A stretch of DNA of 64,000 nt from Gimesia fumaroli (GTDB lineage Bacteria; Planctomycetota; Planctomycetia; Planctomycetales; Planctomycetaceae), in assembly GCF_007754425.1 (NCBI RefSeq), contig NZ_CP037452.1, forward strand, positions 1,149,501 to 1,213,500, read 5' to 3'. Below are positions 28,555-37,489 of the stretch, one piece after another. The stretch's first letter is position 1. Each line of letters begins with the position of its first letter. The notes below the pieces were generated by a model. The model was not told where the DNA came from, did not search any database, and was given only the letters and a program-made list of their open reading frames with translations. The position numbers and the translations under genes were made by a program.

Positions 28555-29031
28555 ATGATTAACGACCTGCGCGAGCTGAAGTTTGACCGTTTAGAGGATG
28601 CGGTTGAGGAAATTCAATCATTGTTGAAAACGGGGTATACCCAGCGGGGCCAGTGGAATCTGGCCCAGGTCTGTCGGCATCTGTGTCTGGTGCAAGATCC
28701 GGGGGTTGATGGCTATCCGATTTGGATGTCTTTGTTTGCTCCGCTCCGACCATTAATGCGACGCATTCTGCTGCCGCGCTTGCTGAAAGGCGATTCCCCT
28801 CAGGGAATTCCCACGACTCCGATTTTTGTCCCAGTTCAGGATCTGGATGATGCTATAGAAGCAGAAAAATTCGCGGCAAGCGTGGCCCGTTATAAAGCCC
28901 ATCAAGGCCCCTATGCACCACATCCCGGTTTTGGTCGCCTTGATCCCGAAATTCTCGAAACAGTTTACACCACCCACGCCGCTCATCACCTGCGTTTTTT
29001 GGAACCACAACACGATTCCACGTTCACCTGA
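28555..29031 (+). CDS. DUF1569 (DinB-like) protein
   Basis: 158 residues. Landmarks are RGQWNLAQVCRHLCLVQD near the N-terminus and ETVYTTHAAHHLRFLEP near the C-terminus. In DinB-like four-helix bundles these His residues (here in CRHL and HAAHH) form a metal site. This family is abundant in planctomycetes, and its reaction is not established; thiol transfer has been shown for some DinB-like relatives. The gene ends 8 bp inside the convergent HpcH-type aldolase gene. Confidence 0.8.
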   Translation: MINDLRELKFDRLEDAVEEIQSLLKTGYTQRGQWNLAQVCRHLCLVQDPGVDGYPIWMSLFAPLRPLMRRILLPRLLKGDSPQGIPTTPIFVPVQDLDDAIEAEKFAASVARYKAHQGPYAPHPGFGRLDPEILETVYTTHAAHHLRFLEPQHDSTFT

Positions 29032-29773
29032 CCTGTCCCAGCATTCTGCGGGCGGCGTGTCCCAGCATCACGGTATCGACGCCGACGGTGATCAGGGTGA
29101 AGCCTTTTTCGATGTAGGGTTTGACGGCGTCGACGGTGACGCCGAAAATCCCCAACGGGATGTTGTTGCTTTGACACGCTTCCGTCACGTGTTGAATTGC
29201 GCCAGTCACTTCGGGGTGATCGATTTCGCCGATCCGTTTCAGGCTGGCGGAAAGATCGTAAGGGCCAATCAGGACGGCATCGACGCCGGACACTTTGACG
29301 ATCTCTTCGATTGAATTCACCGCGTCAATGTGTTCGGCCTGGACGACGACGGTGATTTCTTCGTTCGCTTTCGCCAGATAGTCGTCAAAGGTGAAGCCGT
29401 AACCGTGGGCGCGGCCCAGACCAACGCCGCGGGTTCCTTCCGGGGAGTAACGGGACCAGGAAACGATGTTTGCTGCCTGTTCCGCAGAGTTGACCTGGGG
29501 GGCAATAATCCCGGCTGCACCCAGGTCGAGCGCTTTCTTGATCGAGACTTCTTCGGGAGCAGGCAGCCGTACCAGACTGGGTAGTTTATGACTGACGCGA
29601 CCGACAATTGCCTGCAGATCCGCCGGTGCAAACGTGCTGTGCTCGGCGTCGAGGAACAGCCAGTCGTAACCGACGTCTGACAGAACCTCAGCCGCTTCCG
29701 GGCAGGAGAGAGTGACCATGGGGGAAATCAGCAGTTCACCTTGTTTCAGTTTCGAGCGGAAGTTGTGTGTCAC
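29024..29773 (-). CDS. HpcH/HpaI aldolase family protein
   Basis: 249 residues from a GTG at 29773 with GAGGA seven bases upstream. A class II, metal-dependent pyruvate aldolase of the HpcH/HpaI type. WLFLDAEHSTFAPADLQ carries metal/base residues Asp-x-Glu-His. LVRLPAPEEVSIKKALDLGAAGIIAPQV and RAHGYGFTFDDYLAKANEE follow the family, and IGPYDLSASL gives a second metal-contact region. It cleaves or forms 2-keto-3-deoxy acids; the donor is usually pyruvate and the aldehyde partner is unknown. Its 3' end overlaps the DUF1569 gene by 8 bp. Upstream are two strong hairpins shared with the divergent SGNH gene. Confidence 0.88.
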   Translation of the reverse strand: MTHNFRSKLKQGELLISPMVTLSCPEAAEVLSDVGYDWLFLDAEHSTFAPADLQAIVGRVSHKLPSLVRLPAPEEVSIKKALDLGAAGIIAPQVNSAEQAANIVSWSRYSPEGTRGVGLGRAHGYGFTFDDYLAKANEEITVVVQAEHIDAVNSIEEIVKVSGVDAVLIGPYDLSASLKRIGEIDHPEVTGAIQHVTEACQSNNIPLGIFGVTVDAVKPYIEKGFTLITVGVDTVMLGHAARRMLGQVR

Positions 29774-29825
29774 GGGGTAGTCCTCATCATCTTTGTGTGG
29801 GTTCGAGAGATCTATAATGAGCAGG

Positions 29826-29853
29826 GAAACAATCAGGCTGGTGAGATTGTTTC
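29826..29853. promoter_or_regulatory. Perfect 9-bp inverted repeat between divergent genes
   Basis: GAAACAATC (29826-29834) and GATTGTTTC (29845-29853) are perfect inverted arms around 10 bp. They lie between the start of the aldolase gene (minus) and that of the SGNH gene (plus). The symmetry suits a repressor operator, or a hairpin in either transcript. Confidence 0.5.
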
Positions 29854-29866
29854 TGCTGTCAGTGTG

Positions 29867-29916
29867 CGGTATTCTGAAATGAGTGTATTACCTTTTATCA
29901 TTTCATCCTAATACCG
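29867..29916 (+). promoter_or_regulatory. Long hairpin directly before the SGNH ribosome-binding site
   Basis: An outer stem CGGTATT (29867-29873) pairs with AATACCG (29910-29916). An inner stem TGAAATGA (29875-29882) pairs with TCATTTCA (29898-29905). Together 15 pairs leave a 15-nt loop. The 3' arm ends at the GGAAG ribosome-binding site for the ATG at 29928, so folding could gate translation. As DNA the arms could also serve as an operator. Confidence 0.5.
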
Positions 29917-29927
29917 GAAGATAACCG

Positions 29928-30776
29928 ATGTGCAAATCCGTTTTCTCTTTGCGATCGACTCTGTTTGTATTTCTGTTAACAGGCTTCATCGTAGCTCCCC
30001 TGTGGGCGAAAGACAAGAATACCGAGCCGACAAACGCCGCCGAGGCAGCAGCGAAGAAAGCGCAGCAGGAAGCCGAGATCAATAAAAAATTCGCTGCCTG
30101 GAAAGCGACGCTCTCTCCCGAACAGCAGGCCTGGGAAACGGTATTGGAAGAAAATCTGGGTGGTTTTTATCTGCCGATCTATAAAAAGCAGAAAGTGACC
30201 GGCCGCGTGACTGCCTGGGATTATGTCGCCGACGATCCGAAACTGCCGCGTGTGCTGTTGATAGGGGACTCTGTTTCGCGCGGTTATACCCGGGCTGCTC
30301 GGAAGGCGCTCGAAGGAAAAGCAAACGTGCATCGGGCACCGGCGAATTGTGGACCGACGGCGACTGGGTTGAAGAAACTGGATGTCTGGCTCGGGGATGG
30401 GAACTGGGATCTGATTCATTTCAACTTTGGGATTCATGACCGTAAAACTCCCGTAGCCGACTATGAGAAACGGCTGGAAGAAATTGTGAAACGTCTGAAG
30501 AAAACGGGTGCCAAACTGGTCTGGGCCAGCAGCACGCCGATCCCCGCTGACTGGAAAGAGGGACCGCAGATCAAGACGGCACTCGAAGAAAAGAACGCAA
30601 TCGCGGCCCGTGTCATGAAACGCAATGGTGTGGAAATCGATGATCTGTTTACGTTCATCACGCCACACCTGGCAGAAACGCAGAATCCCAAAGACGTGCA
30701 TTTCAACGGCAAAGGCTACGACATGCTGGGTAAAGAAGTGGCGAAGCAGATAGAACGTTCGTTGAAACAGAATTAA
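29928..30776 (+). CDS. Exported SGNH/GDSL hydrolase
   Basis: 282 residues with a signal peptide (about 1-27, ending LWA). An Ala/Lys/Glu-rich region (30-60) precedes the hydrolase. Block I is present as VLLIGDSVSRGYT with the nucleophile Ser. Block III is seen as HFNFGIHD. Block V is DVHFNGKGYDML, with the Asp and His of the triad. Members act on acetyl or acyl esters of carbohydrates and lipids outside the cytoplasm, and the substrate here is not evident. It is transcribed away from the HpcH aldolase gene, and the ATG lies behind a 50-nt hairpin. Confidence 0.87.
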   Translation: MCKSVFSLRSTLFVFLLTGFIVAPLWAKDKNTEPTNAAEAAAKKAQQEAEINKKFAAWKATLSPEQQAWETVLEENLGGFYLPIYKKQKVTGRVTAWDYVADDPKLPRVLLIGDSVSRGYTRAARKALEGKANVHRAPANCGPTATGLKKLDVWLGDGNWDLIHFNFGIHDRKTPVADYEKRLEEIVKRLKKTGAKLVWASSTPIPADWKEGPQIKTALEEKNAIAARVMKRNGVEIDDLFTFITPHLAETQNPKDVHFNGKGYDMLGKEVAKQIERSLKQN

Positions 30777-30847
30777 GGAGTGAGCAAGATATCAATATCG
30801 GTTCCGTAAACGTACCGCTCACAGGTTGGATTGTTTCAGCAACTTTG

Positions 30848-32551
30848 CTATGACAGCAGCCAGTAACCGATGCCGGCGATCAGACCGATGCCGACGAGAA
30901 CAGAGGCGGCGATGACCAGGTTTTTGTGTTTGCCTTTCGCCGCGTACTGGTTGGGAGAGGCGACGCGGAAATGATACTTGCCGGCGAGTGTGAGTGTATT
31001 GCCGGGGAAGATGATCTGTTCTTGAATGCGTCTCCCATCCACTTCAATGCCGTTTTTACTATTGAGGTCGGAGACAACCCAGCCCGTATTCTCAAAATGG
31101 AAGGCACAGTGTTCTCCCGAAATACCGGGTTGGTTGAATTGAATATCGCAGTCGGCATTGCGGCCTAGTACTACCCGCTGTCGGGTAATGGGGAAACGTT
31201 GTTTATCATCGATTGAAATGATTTCGATCGGCTGTATTTTTTCGCTGAGGGCATTGGTTGCCTGTTGTGCCATCTGGTCTGTCGATTCCGCGGGCACGGC
31301 ATGACGCAGAATACCGCTTTTGGAGATGTCTGATTCTCCGCGTGTCAAGCGTTCGATGCCTTCTGTTTTTTGTTGCGCCTGTTCTGCGACATGGCTGGCG
31401 GTAGCGATGCGAGACGAAAGCTGTGGCTTGACGATGCTCGACTGGGCGATCGCACTCCGCGCTTTGGCTTCACGTACGCGTTGAGACACAATTTTATTAA
31501 AACGGAATTCAACTGGCGTTCGTTTTGCGAAAGGTTTTAAAGCCTCCACGACTTCTTCCATGGACTGATATCGGTCTTCTGGTCGTTTCGCCATCATTTT
31601 TTCCACAATCGCGATCACGTCCGCAGGAACTTTGGGCGCGATTTCGGTAATGGGGCGTGGCGTCTGTTCACGATGGGCTTGGATTTTCTGTGAGACGGTC
31701 CCTTTGGGGAAAGGGAGTTTACCTGTCAGAAGAAAATACATGGTACAACCGAGACTGTAGACGTCGGTTCGTGAATCAACTGACGATCCATCCCGGGATT
31801 GTTCAGGGGCGATATATTCGGGGGTGCCGACACAGCCGTGTCCGAAGATCATGGACAGCGAAAATTCTGCCTCGGGATTATCTTTGAGCAAAGCCAGACC
31901 GAAATCGAGAACTTTCACCAACCCTTGAGAATCAATAATCAGATTTTCCGGCTTTAGATCGCGGTGTACAATTCCTGCCTCATGCGCGTTCTGCAGGCCG
32001 AGGGCTGCCTGCAGGATCACATCGCAGACCTGGGGTGTCGGCAGTGATTTTTGTCTGAGTAGCACCAACTCCAGTAGACTGATGCCTTTGATAAATTCCA
32101 TTGCGATGTAACAGATCGCGCCGGTGTCATCATACTTGATGGTGCGTACCACGTGTGGATGCTCTAAGCGGGCGCCGGCGGTGGCTTCGAGTTTGAGCCG
32201 CGTGAGCATGCCCGCGTCGTTACGGCATTTGTCATTCAGAACCTTTAAGGCCACGGGAACCGTCGTTTCCACATCTTCCGCCAGGTACAGACTGCCCATC
32301 CCGCCGAAACCGAGGACTTCCAGAACTTTATAGCGATCGATAAAAAAGCCCCGGGTGCGACCGGCCAATAGACGCTCGCCCTGGTAACGGGTGAGCACTT
32401 TTTCTGTGACCAGTTTTTGAGCCGCCTGCTTGGCAGACTCTGCTTCTTCCAGTTGAAAATTGTCTACAACTGTGCGGACCTTTTCCGGCGAGAGTAGTTT
32501 ACTCTCCTGGAGCAGACCAAGAAACGATTCGGCATCACGTGGTTTAGGCAT
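30848..32551 (-). CDS. Ser/Thr protein kinase with FHA domain and C-terminal membrane anchor
   Basis: 567 residues from the ATG at 32551; a TTG three codons upstream is also open. An N-terminal region (about 1-70, LLQESKLLSPEKVRTVV, TRYQGERLLAGRTRGFF) precedes the kinase as in many planctomycete kinases. The Hanks-type kinase (73-345) has the Gly loop GFGGMGS, Lys103 in VALKVL, HRDLKPEN, DFGLAL and the APE-like motif APEQS. A Ser/Gln-rich linker follows. An FHA domain spans about 450-530 (VLGRNADCDIQF, ISGEHCAF, LNSKNGIEVDG) and binds phosphothreonine. A single membrane helix closes the protein. Having the FHA in cis suggests self-recognition of autophosphorylated sites. Confidence 0.9.
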   Translation of the reverse strand: MPKPRDAESFLGLLQESKLLSPEKVRTVVDNFQLEEAESAKQAAQKLVTEKVLTRYQGERLLAGRTRGFFIDRYKVLEVLGFGGMGSLYLAEDVETTVPVALKVLNDKCRNDAGMLTRLKLEATAGARLEHPHVVRTIKYDDTGAICYIAMEFIKGISLLELVLLRQKSLPTPQVCDVILQAALGLQNAHEAGIVHRDLKPENLIIDSQGLVKVLDFGLALLKDNPEAEFSLSMIFGHGCVGTPEYIAPEQSRDGSSVDSRTDVYSLGCTMYFLLTGKLPFPKGTVSQKIQAHREQTPRPITEIAPKVPADVIAIVEKMMAKRPEDRYQSMEEVVEALKPFAKRTPVEFRFNKIVSQRVREAKARSAIAQSSIVKPQLSSRIATASHVAEQAQQKTEGIERLTRGESDISKSGILRHAVPAESTDQMAQQATNALSEKIQPIEIISIDDKQRFPITRQRVVLGRNADCDIQFNQPGISGEHCAFHFENTGWVVSDLNSKNGIEVDGRRIQEQIIFPGNTLTLAGKYHFRVASPNQYAAKGKHKNLVIAASVLVGIGLIAGIGYWLLS

Positions 32552-32694
32552 AACACACAATTGTGAGTAATGATTTAGAGAACATTCTGCATTATATCCA
32601 TGAGTAGTTCATTTTGGTAGCAGCTGAGAAATCTGACGAGCCGTAGTTTGTTGTCTCTGTTTTCAATCAGGCACCTGGATCACGGATCTTTTTG

Positions 32695-32724
32695 TTGACA
32701 AGAGGGGCCGAGGGGCTTTATATT
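32695..32724 (+). promoter_or_regulatory. Sigma-70-type promoter for the mono-heme protein gene
   Basis: TTGACA (32695-32700) and TATATT (32719-32724) are separated by 18 bp, close to the vegetative consensus. The expected start near 32731 leaves a leader of about 44 nt before the ATG at 32775. Confidence 0.6.
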
Positions 32725-32774
32725 GGATGCGATTATCCATTATTGATTTGAGTTACTCAGGAGAGTTGATAACG

Positions 32775-33353
32775 ATGTTTTTGAAGTGGCAGATACCGCG
32801 TTTCTTGATTTTGTTACTCTGTGTTGCTGGCGTTCTGACGGCGGTCGGGTTTGCTGCGGATGGGGTGAAAGAAGAAAAAGCCTGTGCCGAGAAAGAGGGA
32901 GTTGACGAGGGGAGGAAAGGAAATCCTAAAACCGGATCTGTCGAGGCCGCGCGCGAACAGGCACGGTTATTACATGATACTCTGCATTCCACGCTGTTGA
33001 TCGTCCATCGGAAGTATTACCGTGAGGATGAAAAACTTCCGATTCCCTCCAGTGTGCTGGACGATGTGTTCGAAGAAATGCAGCGGACTCGGAACATCAA
33101 GTTTCGTTGGATCTCGGTGAATGCGGAAGCGATGAATATTGATCATGAGCCAAAAACCGAGTTTGAAAAACAGGCGGCTGAAGCCCTTTCTTCAGGGAAA
33201 AAAGAATTCGAGCAGGTTGAGAAAGGTGTTTATCGCCATGTAGGGACGATTTGTCTGCCTTCCCAATGCCTCAAATGTCACATGCCCAACCGCCGCAGTA
33301 CCGCCACGCGTTTCGCAGGCCTGATTATCTCACTGCCGGTAAGTGAAAAATAA
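32775..33353 (+). CDS. Exported Tll0287-like (DUF3365) mono-heme protein
   Basis: 192 residues from the ATG at 32775 (CAGGAGA upstream), with an N-terminal signal or anchor segment (about 1-27). A Lys/Glu-rich stretch precedes a PAS-like DUF3365 region (EQARLLHDTLHSTLLIVH, then FRWISVNAEAMNIDHEPKTEFEKQAAEAL). A single c-type heme motif CLKCH is at residues 165-169. This layout resembles the Tll0287/DUF3365 heme proteins, which are thought to sense redox state or ligands or to carry electrons in the periplasm. A good promoter lies 50 bp upstream, so the gene is probably monocistronic. Confidence 0.8.
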   Translation: MFLKWQIPRFLILLLCVAGVLTAVGFAADGVKEEKACAEKEGVDEGRKGNPKTGSVEAAREQARLLHDTLHSTLLIVHRKYYREDEKLPIPSSVLDDVFEEMQRTRNIKFRWISVNAEAMNIDHEPKTEFEKQAAEALSSGKKEFEQVEKGVYRHVGTICLPSQCLKCHMPNRRSTATRFAGLIISLPVSEK

Positions 33354-33374
33354 TCAGGACCGAATGACTCAGAC

Positions 33375-34421
33375 TCACTTTGTCATCTGATATTCCAGTG
33401 TGAACTGGTGCTGGTTCTTTTCAGGAACGATACTGGTTTTTTCGCAGAATTCGTTTTCGACCGGGTTCCAGGTCCGGACTTCAATTTTGTTCTGTGTGGG
33501 TAAAAATCGCATGAGGCGAAACCCGTTTGCACCGTAGTCGGAAAGCAGTTCATGAACTGTATTGCCGTGCTGACCTTTTACGGACTGATGCAATGCCTGG
33601 GTGCGGCTTTGATCGCCACAGCAAATGAGAAACAGGTTTTTGTGTTTGCTGAAACATTGATCCCACATCTGTTGTGGCGTATTGCCGTTTGAGCCGTGGC
33701 ATTTTTTCCAGGTCATGCGTCCTTTGGGGGCGTCAAAATAGTCACGAGGTTGTTTGGGATGCTTGAGTGGCCCCAGTCCCATGTGGGTGGTGATGATGGC
33801 TCTGCGGTCGGTATGCTGTTCTAAAATTTTGTCTGCCCAGTCCAGGACTGAATCAGGGGCATTGCATTCCAGATGCAGGATGAGGAAATCCATGTCGCCT
33901 GCAGAAAACAATTGAAAACTGTTCGCGTTGTTTCCCGAGATTTCCGGTTTCCCGTTGGGAGATTCGTAACAGCCACCATACCAGTCAAATTCGTTGAACC
34001 GCGACTGGGGGAAGTATTTCTGGAAGAGTGAAGAATCGCCGGTCTTTGTGATCATGTCGTGATTGCCGACACTGATTCCATAGGGGACTTTACCGTGTAG
34101 TTTATTCATGCATTTTTGTGCGACGGCCCATTGTTCGTCATTATTGATGTCTACAATATCGCCCACATGACTCACGAATACGATGCGCTGGCGGTCGAGT
34201 TCATCGATAATACAGTCAGTGATCGCTTCAAAAACCGGATTGGTCGTCGGCGATTGTGCCTGTGATTTTCGGTTGGTTCCTTTACCCCGATAGTGTTGCG
34301 TATCGGGAATGACAGCGATTGTGAAACTGCCTTCTTCCGCGGGAGGAAGTTCCTCTGCGTGAACAGGAAAGGCGTACGCAGCGATGGCAATGAGTATGGT
34401 GAATAATTTTGAAAAGTTCAT
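33375..34421 (-). CDS. Exported calcineurin-like metallophosphoesterase
   Basis: 348 residues from the ATG at 34421 (a TTG six codons upstream is open). A signal peptide ends near residue 22 (AFPVHA). The metal-binding blocks of the family are all present: IAVIPDTQHY (D-x-Q variant of D-x-H), HVGDIVDINND (GD), VGNHD, then HLE and ITTHMGLGP towards the end. Such enzymes cleave phosphoesters with two metal ions, and the substrate is unknown. It faces the heme protein gene tail-to-tail, with 21 bp between stops. Confidence 0.87.
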   Translation of the reverse strand: MNFSKLFTILIAIAAYAFPVHAEELPPAEEGSFTIAVIPDTQHYRGKGTNRKSQAQSPTTNPVFEAITDCIIDELDRQRIVFVSHVGDIVDINNDEQWAVAQKCMNKLHGKVPYGISVGNHDMITKTGDSSLFQKYFPQSRFNEFDWYGGCYESPNGKPEISGNNANSFQLFSAGDMDFLILHLECNAPDSVLDWADKILEQHTDRRAIITTHMGLGPLKHPKQPRDYFDAPKGRMTWKKCHGSNGNTPQQMWDQCFSKHKNLFLICCGDQSRTQALHQSVKGQHGNTVHELLSDYGANGFRLMRFLPTQNKIEVRTWNPVENEFCEKTSIVPEKNQHQFTLEYQMTK

Positions 34422-34605
34422 TTTGGTCAACAATTCCAAGGTAAGACGATCAGTGTCAGTGGTGGATCAATTTTGAATGAAGTTGGAAACAAGATCTCGC
34501 TAGTGCTTTGTCAAGCTGGAAATTGAGAGTGGTGAGTGTTGTTTACGTGCTCCGTCGTCGCACTCTCGTGATATCCATTTAGATAAAATTAAAAATGACA
34601 CTCCA

Positions 34606-34989
34606 CTAGTGTGGCAGTTCAATTTCTACTTTCGGATTTTGTGATTTCAGTGCAGCAAACGCCGGTTGTTTGAGATCCGTCTCCGTTGCATCCACTCGTT
34701 TGAGTTTACTCAAACTGGTCAGGGTTGCAATCACTTCTGGTGTGGTTTTTTCTGGTAATTTCACGGCAACGACTTCTCCATCAGAGTCGAGCACAATCTC
34801 TGCTCCACTCTCATTGAGATCGGTCACCGCTGTTTCGACTGCCGCAGAGGGTTTGCTGGCTGCCTGGTCAATTTCTGTTTTGGAACAACCTGCTACGGTG
34901 ATCAGGAAAAGACAGATGCAGGCAATCCGTGATGGAGTCGCAGAAATTTTGCCAAACTGGTTTTGATATTTGTATTTTTGAACGGTCAT
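34606..34989 (-). CDS. Small lipoprotein, unknown function
   Basis: 127 residues with a canonical lipobox VAGC after a hydrophobic stretch (IACICLFLITVAGC), so it is probably membrane-anchored through a lipidated Cys. The C-terminal part (VIATLTSLSKLKRVDATETDLKQPAFAALK) resembles one or two leucine-rich-repeat units of the type found in planctomycete surface proteins. It is downstream of the DUF1559 gene on the same strand (103 bp), so it might be expressed with the sigma/FecR cassette. Confidence 0.7.
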   Translation of the reverse strand: MTVQKYKYQNQFGKISATPSRIACICLFLITVAGCSKTEIDQAASKPSAAVETAVTDLNESGAEIVLDSDGEVVAVKLPEKTTPEVIATLTSLSKLKRVDATETDLKQPAFAALKSQNPKVEIELPH

Positions 34990-35092
34990 TTTATTTTAAA
35001 TCCTGACTGAAAGCTGAAAATCCATTGGCAGGAGAGTGGAAATTCCAAAGCCCTCCTGCGCTGATTCTGGATTGTGGGAACAGTATTATTAT

Positions 35093-35971
35093 TTAGAACT
35101 CACCGATTACTTCACCGTCGGCGCGGCTGCCGAGATAGGAGTAAATCTGCCGGCTCATGTTTTCACTCAAGAACCGTACTGAACCATCCAGCAGCATAAA
35201 ATGGGCACCTCCCGTATGGAGGCTGCCGAAGGCGACTTCGTTTGTGGTATTCATCGGCACGTCTGTACTGGCGACATATTCGGAGTACTCGCGTGGTGCC
35301 CCATCCCATCCGCCGATCGAAGTGGAGCCGATATAGAAGTGGTCTTTGAAGACATCGAAGTCATTGACGCATTCACCGATTCCGATGGTATTGGTCGTGC
35401 CATCGGTGATGTCGCGCAGTCGAATCGAGCTGTTCAGAAAGAACGTCCCATCGGCGCCCGTAACATTGGCTTCACTATCGGAACCCCGCGTTCCGGAAAA
35501 GCAGGCCAGATAGGATGTCGGGACGCGTGCGTCGATGCCGTCATGATTCCGGTGACTGACAGTAATATCAGACGGACAACGGTAGACGCTGATATAAGTG
35601 GCACAGGCTTCTTCATTCGCGCCTGTTCCCCAGTCTGCGTTGAAATCGATTGTATTATAGACGTTGGCCTGATCGATGCCGGGTAGGATGGAGCCGCTCC
35701 AGCCGAGTCCGCCGTTACCGGTTGACGTATTGGCGACCACGAGATCGACGTTGAACCCGGGGGGCAGAATGCGGAACGTTTCGTGGTAGTTGTGCAATGC
35801 GATCCCCATTTGTTTCAGGTTGTTCTTGCACTGCGAGCGACGTGCTGCTTCGCGCGCCTGTTGTACTGCCGGTAAGAGCAGGGCAATCAGAATTGCGATA
35901 ATGGCGATCACAACCAGTAATTCAATCAGTGTGAAACCACGGCTGCTGGGATGTTTGGAACAGGTTTTCAT
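35093..35971 (-). CDS. DUF1559 pseudopilin-like protein
   Basis: 292 residues. The N-terminus [34 protein letters not shown] is a type IV pilin/pseudopilin prepilin-peptidase site, with cleavage after the Gly and methylation of the Phe. [28 protein letters not shown] and the C-terminal signature [17 protein letters not shown] define DUF1559. Planctomycetes carry many copies; a surface or type II-like export role is assumed. It follows the FecR-like gene by about 100 bp and completes a sigma/FecR/DUF1559 cassette. Confidence 0.92.
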   Translation of the reverse strand: MKTCSKHPSSRGFTLIELLVVIAIIAILIALLLPAVQQAREAARRSQCKNNLKQMGIALHNYHETFRILPPGFNVDLVVANTSTGNGGLGWSGSILPGIDQANVYNTIDFNADWGTGANEEACATYISVYRCPSDITVSHRNHDGIDARVPTSYLACFSGTRGSDSEANVTGADGTFFLNSSIRLRDITDGTTNTIGIGECVNDFDVFKDHFYIGSTSIGGWDGAPREYSEYVASTDVPMNTTNEVAFGSLHTGGAHFMLLDGSVRFLSENMSRQIYSYLGSRADGEVIGEF

Positions 35972-36073
35972 CTTTCGTCTCTTCTCACTTGGGATAGATA
36001 ACAGGGTTTGTCTTTTTCCGGTAACGGGCTCCGGAACATTTTCAAAAAACGCAACAAGAAATGGGCGAGTCAG

Positions 36074-37489
36074 TTACTCCTCTGTAGCAACAAGGATTCG
36101 GATTTGATCGCGGCCGATGCCACCTCCGCCTCGCTGGCTCCAGGAAACATTCAGTGTTTTCCCCTCTTCTGAGAGTTCCGTTTTGTCACTACTGTCGATG
36201 CCTCGACCACTTGGTCCGAATTGCGGATTGTCATAGTTGACATCAGCAGATCCGAGGATCTGATCGAAGGCATAAAAGTCCTTGTCTGTTTTGAAGCCCC
36301 CCAATACGGGATATTTAAAGTGGATGGTGCCGCTTAGTTGAACTCTGGGATGATCCTGGCCTTGTGCATCCTGGTGTGGTCCATCCAGATGGAGTAGAAA
36401 CACATTGACTTTTGTGCCTTTGGGAATCACCTGTCGGATCTCTTTCTGATTGGCAGGCGCCCCGGGATGAGGTGGTTTCCAGACAGTGATCTCTTCGGAG
36501 AGAACCAACCCTTTTCGTTCCTGGAACAGAAAAATGTGTTGGCTGCTGGTGAAATCGCCGGCCCCGATCTGTGCAGGCATTTCCTGCCGATATTCAATGG
36601 CGCCTTTCAGCCGCTCAATTTGCGCCTGGAATCTAAGTGCGCGTGTGAATTTATTTTCGTTCGTTTTCAGAGGCAGCGGAGCACTGCCATCACTTTTGAT
36701 TTGAATTGCCTGTCCGGTTGTCAGGAGGTGGGTCAGGCTTTCACCGTGGTCTTCTTCCTGTTGTGCGCAAACCACCTTTCCCTGAAAAACATGCGTTTCA
36801 GATGTCCCCGTGGCATCGACGCTGACCCCAAAACGGGTACCGAGATCTACGACGCGCTGTGATGGGGTTTCTACAACAAAGCCGACTGCCTCAGATTCAA
36901 CTTCCGCAGCCAACGTCCCTTTGCGGAGTCGAATGCTGTTGTGATGCAGCAACTCAAACGTGGCTGGACTTTCCAGAATCACTTCAGCTCCGGAGTTCAT
37001 TCGAAGTTTGGCGACCCCTTGTTGCAGTTGGTAAGTATGACCTGTCAGGAGTGGTTCATTTTCTGATAAGTGGCGGTTCTCCTGAATTAACAGTCCCTCC
37101 GCCATTTCGTCGATGACAGCGACCTGAGTATGGGGAACCGGTTGTGCAGCCTGATACGCAAAAAAGGAGAGTACCGTTAAAGGAATGAAATAACAGAACG
37201 TAAGTAAGACATAGTGCGCCGCACTCTTTCGTTTGGAAGGTAATTTTTTCGCGGGTAGTTCGTGAGCACTGTGGTCATTGAACAAATCCCATTGCTCCGG
37301 GGCCACGAATTCTTCTTCCAGAATCAGTTCCGCGTGCATGTCCATTAAGAATACATACAGTCTTTGTGCTTCCGGATCACCTCGCAGCAGATCGGCCAGT
37401 TCTCTAAGTTGTGAACTGCTGGCCGTTTCATTTTGCACTTCATAAATCAGTTTTACGAGTGACTTTTGATGACGGAGTTTGTTGCTCAT
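36074..37489 (-). CDS. FecR-like membrane protein, putative anti-sigma regulator
   Basis: 471 residues. The cytoplasmic N-terminal part (about 1-95) is likely to contact the sigma factor. One membrane helix follows (AAHYVLLTFCYFIPLTVLSFFAYQ). The periplasmic FecR domain (GVAKLRMNSGAEVILESPATFEL, RLRKGTLAAEV, FVVETPSQRVVDLGTRFGVSV) is clear, then a C-terminal region of about 200 residues without a motif I know. The start codon overlaps the stop of the sigma gene (ATGA), so the two are translationally coupled. This is the usual arrangement for sigma/anti-sigma control in this phylum. Confidence 0.85.
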   Translation of the reverse strand: MSNKLRHQKSLVKLIYEVQNETASSSQLRELADLLRGDPEAQRLYVFLMDMHAELILEEEFVAPEQWDLFNDHSAHELPAKKLPSKRKSAAHYVLLTFCYFIPLTVLSFFAYQAAQPVPHTQVAVIDEMAEGLLIQENRHLSENEPLLTGHTYQLQQGVAKLRMNSGAEVILESPATFELLHHNSIRLRKGTLAAEVESEAVGFVVETPSQRVVDLGTRFGVSVDATGTSETHVFQGKVVCAQQEEDHGESLTHLLTTGQAIQIKSDGSAPLPLKTNENKFTRALRFQAQIERLKGAIEYRQEMPAQIGAGDFTSSQHIFLFQERKGLVLSEEITVWKPPHPGAPANQKEIRQVIPKGTKVNVFLLHLDGPHQDAQGQDHPRVQLSGTIHFKYPVLGGFKTDKDFYAFDQILGSADVNYDNPQFGPSGRGIDSSDKTELSEEGKTLNVSWSQRGGGGIGRDQIRILVATEE

